This document shows positions 8,878 through 17,296 of a DNA stretch of 64,000 nt, in pieces (position 1 is the first letter of the stretch; each line of letters starts with the position of its first letter). The notes beneath the pieces were generated by a model. The model saw only the letters and a program-made list of their open reading frames with translations, did not search any database and had not been told where the DNA came from. Source of the stretch: CAVXEH01 sp963805645. GTDB lineage: Bacteria > Chloroflexota > Limnocylindria > QHBO01. A program made the translations under genes and the position numbers. The DNA is taken from assembly GCA_963805645.1 (NCBI GenBank), contig CAWDVA010000007.1, positions 682,001-746,000 on the forward strand, given 5' to 3'.

Positions 8878-9882
8878 TTACCGACCGACGACGCGCATCC
8901 AGCTGCCCAGCTGCAGGCGCAGCGCGTTCGTGCTCGCCCGACGGCCCACGTTGATACGCGGCAGAGCGAACGGCTCGGCATCGCGGAGCTCGATCCCAGC
9001 CCGGCGTGTCGTGAACGCCGCGCGAAGCCCGATGTGTCTGGCGGCGTCTGCCGCCAGACCACTCCAGAAGCCACCGGGATAGGCGAAGGCCAGGGGCATG
9101 CGCCCCGTCTCGGCACGTATTCGTTCTGTCGATTCAGCGACCTCCGCGCGTGCCGCGTCCGGCTCCACGCGATCCAGCCGCGGGTGCGTGTGAGAGTGAG
9201 GCGCGAGCGCGAAGCCGTCGGCGTGGGCGCGACGCAGGGCGTCCCAGTCGAGGACGCTCGCCGAAGCAGGCTGCACCCCGAGCGCCGCCACGATCCGGTC
9301 GGCCTCCTCGATCGCTCGCGGATGGGGAAGGTCTAGTACCCAATCGTGTATCTGTCGAAAGATGTCGCCCCGGTCGGGGTGGCGACGGAGGGACAATTCC
9401 CGGCCGTCCAACCAGAGAGACTCCGCCTCGGTACGCAGTACCGCGTGATAGAGGCGGTCCCACCAGAACCCATCCGAAGCACCCGGAAAGGCGGTGGGCA
9501 CGAAGAGCGTGGCCGGAATGCCCAGGCGTCGCAGGACCGGCAACGCATGCTCCTCGACGCCGGCATAGGCGTCGTCGATCGTCACGAGCACCGAGCGCGG
9601 CGGCAGCCGCCGTCCATGGTCCAGCGCTTCCACGAGGTCGCTGAGCGCGATTGGATGCATGCGATGGGCGACGAGCGCCATCTGCTCCGCGAAGCCGGAC
9701 GGAGTGGCGCTCAGGAGGGCGGGCCACAACCACGGTCGAGCATCCGGTTCGTCGATCCGGTGATAGGTCAACACGATGCTGCGGCTCGTACGCCCGCGGT
9801 CCGTCCGGAGCAGGCGATCGAACAGGGGGCTGAGACGCTCGCTCGCGATCAGGCTCGTGACGGCGCCGCGCACGCTACGCAC
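8878..9882 (-). CDS. Polysaccharide deacetylase family protein (NodB fold)
   Basis: 334 aa. The core has VLTYHRID near residue 37, the metal/catalytic motif TIDDAY at 101-106 (the TFDDG box of NodB, CAZy CE4) and a later His pair in APHSHTHPRL that supplies the zinc-binding histidines. FAYPGGFW matches the conserved carboxylate-proximal block. Such enzymes remove N-acetyl groups from glycan amino sugars; related proteins occur in exosortase/XrtA-type exopolysaccharide loci. There is no clear signal peptide, so it may act in the cytoplasm or at the membrane. The start is GTG and overlaps the ATP-grasp stop by 8 nt. Confidence 0.85.
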   Translation of the reverse strand: MRSVRGAVTSLIASERLSPLFDRLLRTDRGRTSRSIVLTYHRIDEPDARPWLWPALLSATPSGFAEQMALVAHRMHPIALSDLVEALDHGRRLPPRSVLVTIDDAYAGVEEHALPVLRRLGIPATLFVPTAFPGASDGFWWDRLYHAVLRTEAESLWLDGRELSLRRHPDRGDIFRQIHDWVLDLPHPRAIEEADRIVAALGVQPASASVLDWDALRRAHADGFALAPHSHTHPRLDRVEPDAARAEVAESTERIRAETGRMPLAFAYPGGFWSGLAADAARHIGLRAAFTTRRAGIELRDAEPFALPRINVGRRASTNALRLQLGSWMRVVGR

Positions 9883-11074
9883 GACCGCTGACCTTGTCCT
9901 TCAGGTGCCCGAGCGACTGGAACAGATCGACGATGCCAGGTAGCGGATCCTCCAGGCTGAGGATGTCGTGCTCGGACGGTCGGAGGAGGTCGAGAAGAGC
10001 GCGGATGACTGCGCGGCGGGGCGGCGTCGGCAGGTACGGGTACGGTCGCCGTCCGGCCAGTACGCTGGCAAGCCAGACCAGCTCGAGTCGGAGGTTGTGC
10101 GACCGGACACCGATCCGGTACTCGACCGGTGGGGAAGGATCCGGTACCTGACCGCCGACAAGCAGATCAACGTACCGCGCGGGGAAATCAACGCCACTCT
10201 TCACGGCGAGGGGGAGTGACCCCCAGACGCGCCCGTTCACCTCCAGAAAGCGAACGCCGCCGTTCCCGACGCGAAACTCGACCATCGCCAGGCCGCTCCA
10301 CTCGAGGTCGCCCAGCAGGCGCAGCGAGTACTCCCGCAGCACCGGATCGACAGGAACGCTTTCCCGGTATGCCGAGGCTCCTCCGCTGACCGGCACCTCG
10401 TGGAGGCGGTGGTGCTCGAAGACTGCGAGTGGCCTTCCTCGGGACAGAAGCAGCTCGACGCCGTAGCCCTCGCCGGCGTAGTAGCGCTGCAGCAGGATGT
10501 CGCCGAGGGCCAGGAGGGGACCCACTCGCCGGTCGAGCTCCTCGACCGAGTTCGCGTAGGTAACCTCCAGGGCGTGGAGGCGGCCCGCGCCATCCACCAC
10601 GCGTGAATAGCGCGGCTTTACCACGACCGGCCAGCCCAGCTCCTCGGCAACTGCCCGCGCGTGCTCCCGATCATGGACTGGCGCCGTCTCCGGAGTCGGA
10701 ATGCCGAGGTCGGTGGCGAGCTGCACGGAGCGCTGCTTGTCCCGCATGAGCTCAAGGGCTGCCACGTCAGGCACGGCGAGCGCACAGCCGAGCTCATTGG
10801 CCATCCCGACCAGCGGCAGCGTGTGCTCCTCGGTAACCGGGAAGACGAGGTCGACCGCGTAGCGGGCAACGGCGCGCCGGACGGCGTCGATGTAGCCGGA
10901 CGAGTTGACACTTCCTCGCGGATGCACCACCCGGTGCGTGACGTGGCGTGAACGGAGCCCTGGGCTGGCGGACGTCACGTCCGCCGCCACCACCCTGTGT
11001 CCAGCGCCGCTGAGCGAGCGAATGATGGTGATGGCGCTCGCGATTCCAGCGTCGGTGACCAGGACGGTTGCCAC
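9875..11074 (-). CDS. ATP-grasp enzyme (CarB-like ligase)
   Basis: About 399 aa. An N-terminal pre-ATP-grasp domain starts with VATVLVTDAG. The ATP-grasp core follows, with WPVVVKPRYSR (ATP-binding Lys), DILLQRYYAGEGYGVELLL, and the metal-binding Glu/Asn pair in MVEFRVGNGGVRFLEVNGR. The family joins a carboxylate to an amine through an acyl-phosphate. In this context it could attach an amino acid or other acyl group to a sugar, but that is inference. GTG 11074 lies one base after the upstream stop (TGACGTG) and begins the conserved strand; an alternative start at 11110 lies inside the upstream gene. Confidence 0.8.
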   Translation of the reverse strand: MATVLVTDAGIASAITIIRSLSGAGHRVVAADVTSASPGLRSRHVTHRVVHPRGSVNSSGYIDAVRRAVARYAVDLVFPVTEEHTLPLVGMANELGCALAVPDVAALELMRDKQRSVQLATDLGIPTPETAPVHDREHARAVAEELGWPVVVKPRYSRVVDGAGRLHALEVTYANSVEELDRRVGPLLALGDILLQRYYAGEGYGVELLLSRGRPLAVFEHHRLHEVPVSGGASAYRESVPVDPVLREYSLRLLGDLEWSGLAMVEFRVGNGGVRFLEVNGRVWGSLPLAVKSGVDFPARYVDLLVGGQVPDPSPPVEYRIGVRSHNLRLELVWLASVLAGRRPYPYLPTPPRRAVIRALLDLLRPSEHDILSLEDPLPGIVDLFQSLGHLKDKVSGRA

Positions 11075-11075
11075 G

Positions 11076-11783
11076 TCAGCTCGGGGCGGTGGGCCGCCGG
11101 CTCGCGGCATACGCCGAGATGGCCGATGCCACGGTCGTCACGACTTCGTCTAGGGGTCGCGTGGCATCAACTACGCTGAAGTGACTGAAGCGGTCTCGGA
11201 GCTCGAGGTAGTCCTGCCGTCGGCGCTCCAAGCTCTCGACAGACCCCTCTCCCTTCCGGGCGAGCAGCACCTGGGCGGGGGCATCAAGGTAGACCACCAA
11301 GTCCGGCCGGGGATACGCGTGCAGCAGCAGCGCGCCGTGCAGGCGCCGCGCGAGCGTGCGGTGGACATGGGTTCCCGCCACGTCGTACGCGTAGTAGTCC
11401 GTGAAGAAGTGCCGGTCGAAGATCACGACCTCGCCGCGCCGCTGGTGTGACCAGGCGATGGTTTGCCGGTACCACTCCTCCGCCACCTGGTTGAGCGTGC
11501 GGGCGAGCGATTTTGCTGATCGGAGGGCGCCCTTGACGCCGTTCCCCTTGCGATGCGCGCTCTCGGGACTCGGTGGTCCACCATCCGCGGCACGTCCAAG
11601 CCGTCGCCGAAGGGCTGCCGCCGCGCGGGTGGTGGGTAGGGTTCGATTGGTCGCCGCGGCGTTATCGCCCATATACAGGTACGCAGAGGGCATGGGCAGA
11701 GCGTCCCCCAGCTGACGAGCGACGGTAGTCTTACCGGCTCCATCGGGTCCGATCAATGCGACGCTGAATCCCCTACCCCCCAC
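11076..11783 (-). CDS. Thymidylate-kinase-like P-loop kinase
   Basis: About 235 aa. The P-loop GPDGAGKTT lies at residues 12-20 and a DRHFFTDYYAY segment matches the DR(Y/H) motif of dTMP kinase-fold enzymes. The LID-like region LDAPAQVLLARKGEGS is also recognisable. The insert between P-loop and DRH is longer and more basic than in housekeeping Tmk, so I doubt it phosphorylates dTMP. Position inside a glycan operon suggests another small substrate, perhaps a sugar or a lipid. The GTG at 11783 has GGGAGG 8 nt upstream, and its 5' end overlaps the end of the GT4 gene. Confidence 0.78.
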   Translation of the reverse strand: MGGRGFSVALIGPDGAGKTTVARQLGDALPMPSAYLYMGDNAAATNRTLPTTRAAAALRRRLGRAADGGPPSPESAHRKGNGVKGALRSAKSLARTLNQVAEEWYRQTIAWSHQRRGEVVIFDRHFFTDYYAYDVAGTHVHRTLARRLHGALLLHAYPRPDLVVYLDAPAQVLLARKGEGSVESLERRRQDYLELRDRFSHFSVVDATRPLDEVVTTVASAISAYAASRRPTAPS

Positions 11784-12987
11784 TCGTGGTGCCTCCCTGC
11801 CTCTCGCCCCCGAGAGCGGCGACAGTGTCAGCCAAGTGCCCTGCGCTCCGCTCCCAGACGAAGTGATCGGCGACGAAGCGACGCGCCGCACGGTCTGGCA
11901 ACCCGTCCCGCCGGGCGGCGGCCAACGTTGCGAGGACACCCTCGGCAAATCGCTGCGGATCGTCCGCCACCGTCACGGGCGCGCGCTCACCATGGGTCGT
12001 AAGACCGTCGGCCGCGAGGGTGGACACGACTGACGGGACCTCCATCGACATCGCCTCGAGCAGCTTGTTCTGCACGCCCGCACCGTATCGGATCGGGGCC
12101 GCGAAGACGGCCGCGCCCTCCAGGAATGGGCGCACGTCATCGACAAAGCCGGTGATGGTGACGCCCTCGGTCCTGCCGAGATCCAGCAGCTCCGCTGTCG
12201 GATCTCGACCAACGATCACGCACTTCGCGTCCTTAGCATGCACACGGACGATCGGCATGATCTCACGGATCAGCCGCCGAGCTGCATCCACGTTGGGCTC
12301 GTAGTCCATCACCCCGGTGAACACGACATCCGTGGTGCCAAGACGATCCGTGGTGCGATGCCAGAAGTCCGTGTCCACGCCGTTGGGTGTAACCAGGATG
12401 CGGTCGCCCGAACCATCCAGCGCGGCTGTCAGGGCGCGCGCATCGCGGTCACTCGCGGCGAGGAGGCGTACCGCGCGGTGAGCGAGAGCACGCTCGGCAC
12501 GCTCAACCGCGTGCAACTCGAGCGCCAACCGAACGCGACGAACTCCGCGCGCGTCTTTCGCCATCAGGCGGAGTCGCTCCGAGGTGGCATCGCACAGGTC
12601 CGCGATCACGGGCGTTTCGGGTGCGATGGCCGCCAACGCCGGGGCGGTCCGTTTACCGCTAATGATGGCCACCTGAAATGGCGCGTCGGCGGCGAGGGCG
12701 GTGACCGCGTTCCTCATCTGAACTACGTCCCGCGCCGGCACGCCGAAGAGCGCCTCGACCAGGCGCTGCAGGCGACGCCGCCAGCGCCGCGGTTCGGGGG
12801 TAAGCACCCGCACTCGGGCCATGGCATCCATAACTGCGCTGTCGTCGTCAGCAGGGAGCCGCGAGGCCACCACCACCAGCGTTACTTCATGGCCCGCGCC
12901 CGCCAGCGCGCGCACGAAGTGGTAGTGACGCAGGTAGCCGCTGGTCAGCGGGTAGGGAAAGCCGGCCGTGATGTAGAGGAGCCGCAT
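11773..12987 (-). CDS. Glycosyltransferase family 4, resembling XrtA/PEP-CTERM-associated transferases
   Basis: 404 aa GT-B enzyme. It opens with LLYITAGFPYPLTSGYLRHY, a donor-independent N-terminal strand and glycine loop. The C-terminal half has VVFTGVMDYEPNVDAARR, VIVGRDPTAELLDL, ITGFVDDVRPFLEGAAVF and GVQNKLLEAMSMEVPSVV. This string of motifs is very like the exosortase-A-associated glycosyltransferase group that I know from PEP-CTERM exopolysaccharide loci. The ATG follows the HprK-like stop directly (TAGATG). It should add a sugar during repeat-unit synthesis. Confidence 0.84.
   Translation of the reverse strand: MRLLYITAGFPYPLTSGYLRHYHFVRALAGAGHEVTLVVVASRLPADDDSAVMDAMARVRVLTPEPRRWRRRLQRLVEALFGVPARDVVQMRNAVTALAADAPFQVAIISGKRTAPALAAIAPETPVIADLCDATSERLRLMAKDARGVRRVRLALELHAVERAERALAHRAVRLLAASDRDARALTAALDGSGDRILVTPNGVDTDFWHRTTDRLGTTDVVFTGVMDYEPNVDAARRLIREIMPIVRVHAKDAKCVIVGRDPTAELLDLGRTEGVTITGFVDDVRPFLEGAAVFAAPIRYGAGVQNKLLEAMSMEVPSVVSTLAADGLTTHGERAPVTVADDPQRFAEGVLATLAAARRDGLPDRAARRFVADHFVWERSAGHLADTVAALGGERQGGTTSGG
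11792..11797 (-). promoter_or_regulatory. Shine-Dalgarno site fixing the GTG start of the thymidylate-kinase-like gene
   Basis: GGGAGG on the minus strand, 8 nt before GTG 11783 and inside the end of the upstream glycosyltransferase gene. It rules out the much longer reading that opens at 11948. Confidence 0.65.
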
Positions 12988-14070
12988 CTACGTTTGGATG
13001 CGCGGGGCGAGCGCGTCGAAGAGGGACTCGATGTTCACCGGGTATGGATGGCGCAGTCGCAGCGCGGGTAGAGGTGCCACCAGCCTCGTCAGCAGATCAG
13101 CTTCGACCTGACCGGCCGTTTCGATGCCGACCTGCGGTCGGTGCGGAAACGCGTAGCGGTACTCGTAGGCGCGGCCCAGCAGCTCGCGCCGCTCGTATGC
13201 CAGGGAATGGGCCATTCGTGCCGCCACCTCAGCCCCCTCCATCGCGTCGACCTCCACCCCCGAGGCAGTATGGCTCTCCACGAAGCAGACCAAGTCGACT
13301 CTCGCCGCAGCCTGGGTCGGGACCCCCAAGCGCTTGATCGCCAGGTCCACATACAGCTGGCCATCAACGGCATGGCGCACTCGGCGGGCCAGCGGAACGG
13401 AGGTGGGCGCGGTCGAGGCAATGGCCCGCAGCGAGGCGAGGGCCGACATCCGCAGGCGATCAGCCGTCGGGACTCGTCGAGCCACGTCGCGCAGCCGTTG
13501 GAGATGCCAGCGCCAGAGGCGTATCGGCTCGGGAATCCCGTGCATGGTGCCATCGGGCTTCAGGTACAGCCATTCGTCACCCACGTAGCTGGCTCCCTGG
13601 CGCAGGAAGGCAAGCAGAGTCTCCGTCTTGCCCCCCTTGGACCAGCCTGTCACCACGATCCCCCGCCCATGGTGCACGAGGCCAGCTGCGTGGAGCGGCA
13701 GGACGCCGGCGTGAAGGGCGGCCAGGTTGAGGATCGGTACCAGGAGCGGAACCGCCGGCAGCCCGCGCTCGGCGATCATCTCGAGCGATTCACCTACCTG
13801 GTCAATCGGGATGACGACTCGCGCCGGCACCTTGTGCGCGCTGCGCAGAACGAGAAACTGGTCGGCGGACCATCCAGACTCGCGAACGCCCGCGAGTGAT
13901 AGCTGGCCTGTCGGGAGGCGATCGACGAAGCGCACCGTAATGCTCGGGCCCGCGGGAAGAGGACCACGAATCGGTCCCAGCTGCCGATCGACGGCCGCGA
14001 CATCGGCCGGCGCCGGATCGATGAGCCTGATCCCAACGGTGCCGTGCAGGTCGTATTCGACACTGCTCAT
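12988..14070 (-). CDS. HprK-like kinase (first copy)
   Basis: 360 aa. The C-terminal half is an HPr-kinase-like P-loop domain: GVLPLHAAGL, then Walker A GWSKGGKT at 142-149 and a downstream YVGDEWLYL (Asp165). The N-terminal 120 residues are not conserved and lack the HPrK substrate domain. HprK-like proteins of this kind occur in exopolysaccharide and in some lasso-peptide loci, where they phosphorylate small molecules or peptides rather than HPr. A close structural partner lies at 18802-19926. The ATG overlaps the stop of the upstream APH-like gene as ATGA. No PqqD-like chaperone or peptide precursor was seen. Confidence 0.78.
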   Translation of the reverse strand: MSSVEYDLHGTVGIRLIDPAPADVAAVDRQLGPIRGPLPAGPSITVRFVDRLPTGQLSLAGVRESGWSADQFLVLRSAHKVPARVVIPIDQVGESLEMIAERGLPAVPLLVPILNLAALHAGVLPLHAAGLVHHGRGIVVTGWSKGGKTETLLAFLRQGASYVGDEWLYLKPDGTMHGIPEPIRLWRWHLQRLRDVARRVPTADRLRMSALASLRAIASTAPTSVPLARRVRHAVDGQLYVDLAIKRLGVPTQAAARVDLVCFVESHTASGVEVDAMEGAEVAARMAHSLAYERRELLGRAYEYRYAFPHRPQVGIETAGQVEADLLTRLVAPLPALRLRHPYPVNIESLFDALAPRIQT

Positions 14071-15794
14071 CTGGATGCTCCACGGAGGACGTTCTCCACC
14101 AGGTCGCGGTCATGCTCGAGCAGATGGACAAGGGTGCGCGCGAAGATGCTCCGCTGCGCATATCCCAGCGGCAGGCGGCTTGTCTCCTTCAGCGCCTGGT
14201 ACACCAGGCCATGGTAGAAGAGCGGGCCGATGAGTGGCTCCGGCATCCCGACGGCCGTCGCATACGCGATTGTCCAGTCGCGGAACCGTGCACGGAGCGC
14301 CGGTTCGCGAAGAACATACATCGATCGCTCCAGCCGATCGTCAATCCCTCTGCGGCGCGCGATGAGTGCTCCGTACGAGCGCGCGAAATACGCAAGGTCC
14401 CAGAAGGGCATTCCGACCCGCTCACCATTCTCCCAGTCGAGCATGGTGACGCTCCCGTTGTCGCGCGCCACGATATTCCAGGGTCCCGGATCGCCGTGCT
14501 GGACCACGCAGTCGATGTGTTCGACGGATCTGATCACGTCGATCAGCTCATTCAGCCGATTCGTGTGCGCGGGAGAGATGCCCCCAAGCCCTGCGCAGCG
14601 ATCGAGCAACTCGCCGAGCGCATTCGCCACCAGGGCGCCGGCAGTCGGCCGCCGCGACGTACGGCCAAGCTGTGTGAGCGAGTCCACTACCTGTGCGGCC
14701 CAGGGACAGTCCGGCTGCGCCGTGGTTACCGCATCAAAGGGCCGCCCCGCGACCGTGCGTTCCCCCACGAAACGGAGCCCGGCATGCTCCCCCACGAACG
14801 AGATCTCGGGTACTCCATGATCGGGTAGCAGGTGCCGCGTGCGGATCTCCCGGAGCACGGTGACTGCCGCATCGAGGCGCTCGTTGACCGCCGGCTCACG
14901 CCCGACCTTGGTGATCAGGTCGGGCACGCGGCTTTCTGGCGCGAAGCTGACGAGGAGGTTCTTCTGGGTCCGGAACGGACCCGCTCCCACCAGTGCGACT
15001 CGATGGCCGTCGATCTCGTCCGACCCACCGGCCATCTCGACGAGGTATCGCGGCACCCCGGGTGACACCCCCAGGAGCGCGACCCGCCGCGCCGCTCCGA
15101 CCACCTGCTCCCAGCCGTGTCCGGCTGCTGCCGCCACGTCCAGGCCGGCGAGCGCTGCCGAGCGCGCAAGGCGCCGGGCAGCAATGGTCCCTCCGCGACG
15201 TCCCGGAGACTCGCCGGCAGAAGGCCGTGCCCGGACCGCATCCCTCCTTCGTCGCATCCAAGACCCGAGCCGCTCCTCCAGCGGGTTGGGTGACGCGACC
15301 AGCCCGTGCTCCATCAACCACGCGAAGATGGCGGCATCATCAGATGGCGAGGCGCCCATCAGAGGCCCGAAGGGGGGCCATGCACTGTAGGGAGAGGAAG
15401 GCCCCGGTCCCGGCTCGGACGCCTCGCGAGATCCACGCCACGTGCGCCACTCGAGATAGACGCTGCCGCCACCCGCGATCGTGCTGCGCGCCAGTTGGCC
15501 GAGGGGCGTGCGCGCGGCCAGACGGCGCGGATGGCACCCAGACAGGACGAGGAGATCGGGCGGATGCGCAACGTTCGCACTGTCCTCGACACGCTCCACG
15601 AAGGATGCCAGGCGGCCGAGCTGTTCCAACGCCCCGGGGTCGAGGGTGCCGAGCACCTGGACACGTCCCACCACGAGCGATGGCAGCAGGAACGCCCACG
15701 CCCCCCCGGGATGGACGCGGCCTAGGGATCCGGCCGCATAGCGCCGAACGCGGACCAGGGCGAGCGGGGCGTCCTCGCCACCGTGGAGGATCAC
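14067..15794 (-). CDS. Two-domain protein with C-terminal APH-fold kinase (first copy)
   Basis: 575 aa. The N-terminal part (about 1-250) looks like a degenerate Rossmann/methyltransferase-type domain (LVLSGCHPRRLA, VALLGVSPGVPRYL). The C-terminal half is an aminoglycoside-phosphotransferase/choline-kinase fold: ITKVGREP supplies the Lys, HGDPGPWN (433-440) the catalytic loop and DWE (453-455) the metal-binding Asp. Such kinases phosphorylate sugars or other small alcohols. The start is GTG, overlapping the flippase stop as GTGA, and the stop overlaps the HprK-like start. A second protein of the same plan lies on the other side of the flippase. Confidence 0.78.
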   Translation of the reverse strand: MILHGGEDAPLALVRVRRYAAGSLGRVHPGGAWAFLLPSLVVGRVQVLGTLDPGALEQLGRLASFVERVEDSANVAHPPDLLVLSGCHPRRLAARTPLGQLARSTIAGGGSVYLEWRTWRGSREASEPGPGPSSPYSAWPPFGPLMGASPSDDAAIFAWLMEHGLVASPNPLEERLGSWMRRRRDAVRARPSAGESPGRRGGTIAARRLARSAALAGLDVAAAAGHGWEQVVGAARRVALLGVSPGVPRYLVEMAGGSDEIDGHRVALVGAGPFRTQKNLLVSFAPESRVPDLITKVGREPAVNERLDAAVTVLREIRTRHLLPDHGVPEISFVGEHAGLRFVGERTVAGRPFDAVTTAQPDCPWAAQVVDSLTQLGRTSRRPTAGALVANALGELLDRCAGLGGISPAHTNRLNELIDVIRSVEHIDCVVQHGDPGPWNIVARDNGSVTMLDWENGERVGMPFWDLAYFARSYGALIARRRGIDDRLERSMYVLREPALRARFRDWTIAYATAVGMPEPLIGPLFYHGLVYQALKETSRLPLGYAQRSIFARTLVHLLEHDRDLVENVLRGASR

Positions 15795-17296
15795 GTTAGG
15801 AACCGCCCGACCCAGGGGAGGCGCGCCAGCTCAGGAAACGTCTCCGCGACCCGCAGCTCGCGGCGGAAGACAGCGAGCAGCACTGACGACACCGCACCGA
15901 CCAGCGCAACGCCGATCGGAAGGGGAGGGTGCAGACCAACCTGCACAAGCAGGAGGCCGGCACCGCTGGCGATGATGGCAGCGTAGACAACGAGGTGGCG
16001 GCGATGCATTCCGTACAGCGGGGTCGTACGGTGGAGGGCCACCTGGTTGTAGAGGTTCTGGAAGGTGAGCGCAGACGCTCCGGCGAGCGCCGCCCCGATC
16101 GCACCCAGCCCGGGGATCAGGGCGAGGTCGAGGGCGATCGTGCCTGCTGCGGTGAGGATGGCACCCACGACCAGGACCCGAACGCGACCGAATACGCGCA
16201 GGGTCATCGCGTTCTGCCCGGTCGCAGCATTGAGGTAGTAGCCGGTGGCCAGGATGGCCAGGACTGGCGCGGCATCACCGTAGCGGCTCCCGAACAACAG
16301 GACGGTGAGTGGCTCGGCCAGGGAGAAGGTGGCAGCGAAGACCGGAAATGTCACGAGCGCCTGCCAGATCGCCGAGTGCCAGTACAGCTCGTCGAGCTGC
16401 TTGAGATGACCGCGGGCGATAAGGCGCGACGCCGTCGGGGTGAAGAGGACCGTGAAGCTGGCGAAGACGAGCTGGTTGAGCCGTGCGACCGGCTGAACGC
16501 TGCGCAGGGTGGCTACCTCGGTGACGCCACGGAAATGCTCGACGAACACGGCGTCCAGCGCGGTCCGGGCCACGATCGCCACATCGATCGCGAGGAGGGG
16601 AAGAGAGAAGGCCAGCAGCTCGAGGAACGGCGTGTTCGCCAGCGCTCGCCGAGGATCCGAGAGCAGGCCGCTGTCGCGGAGGGTGCGAATGAGGAGCGGG
16701 CCGTACAGGAGGATACCGATGATTGAGGCGACGACGTAAAGGACCGCCAGCAACTGGACGGTGCCCGAGGCCGACACGACCAGGAGCGCTGCCGCAAGCT
16801 TCAGGCCGGGCCCCAGCAGGTGCCGTCGGAGGACGATCGCGCCGGCGCGCCCGAACGAGGCGAGGACGTTCTCGAAGAGGTGGTCGAGCGCTTGCACCGG
16901 GCCAAGCGCGACGACCACGAGGACGAGCCCGCGCGCATCACCACCTCCGTCGCCCGGCGGCAGAAGGGCTTGCCCCCCGACGATGATGGCAGCCGCGGCT
17001 GACCCGATGGCGACGATGGCCAGGATGACGGTGAGGATGGTTCCGAGCGCGGCTCTCGCCTGCCCCTGCTCATGGAACAGCGGCACATAGCGCGTGACGG
17101 ATCGGTCCAGGCCCACCGTGGAGAAGGTCTCAATGATGTTCGCCAGCGAGAGCGCGTACGCGAACGAGCCGAAGGCCGTTCGGTCCAGGTACCGGACGAT
17201 GATGACCTGCACAGCCAGGTTGATGACGATCGCCACCAGTCTTCCCGCGAGCAGCAGGCTCGATCCGCGGACTTGGCGCGCCCCCTCACTAGACAC
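15791..17296 (-). CDS. Wzx-type polysaccharide flippase (MATE/MOP superfamily)
   Basis: 501 aa with about 12-14 hydrophobic segments and few charged residues between them. The N-terminus (GSSLLLAGRLVAIVINLAVQ, then VIIVRYLDRTAFGSFAYALS) is typical of the polysaccharide-transport branch of the MOP superfamily, as is GLDRSVTRYVP. It should flip undecaprenyl-linked repeat units to the outer face, where the Wzy-type polymerase acts. The GTG start has GGGAG 7 nt upstream and overlaps the end of the second APH-like gene by 8 nt. The stop overlaps the first APH-like gene as GTGA, placing the flippase at the centre of a mirrored kinase arrangement. Confidence 0.9.
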   Translation of the reverse strand: MSSEGARQVRGSSLLLAGRLVAIVINLAVQVIIVRYLDRTAFGSFAYALSLANIIETFSTVGLDRSVTRYVPLFHEQGQARAALGTILTVILAIVAIGSAAAAIIVGGQALLPPGDGGGDARGLVLVVVALGPVQALDHLFENVLASFGRAGAIVLRRHLLGPGLKLAAALLVVSASGTVQLLAVLYVVASIIGILLYGPLLIRTLRDSGLLSDPRRALANTPFLELLAFSLPLLAIDVAIVARTALDAVFVEHFRGVTEVATLRSVQPVARLNQLVFASFTVLFTPTASRLIARGHLKQLDELYWHSAIWQALVTFPVFAATFSLAEPLTVLLFGSRYGDAAPVLAILATGYYLNAATGQNAMTLRVFGRVRVLVVGAILTAAGTIALDLALIPGLGAIGAALAGASALTFQNLYNQVALHRTTPLYGMHRRHLVVYAAIIASGAGLLLVQVGLHPPLPIGVALVGAVSSVLLAVFRRELRVAETFPELARLPWVGRFLT

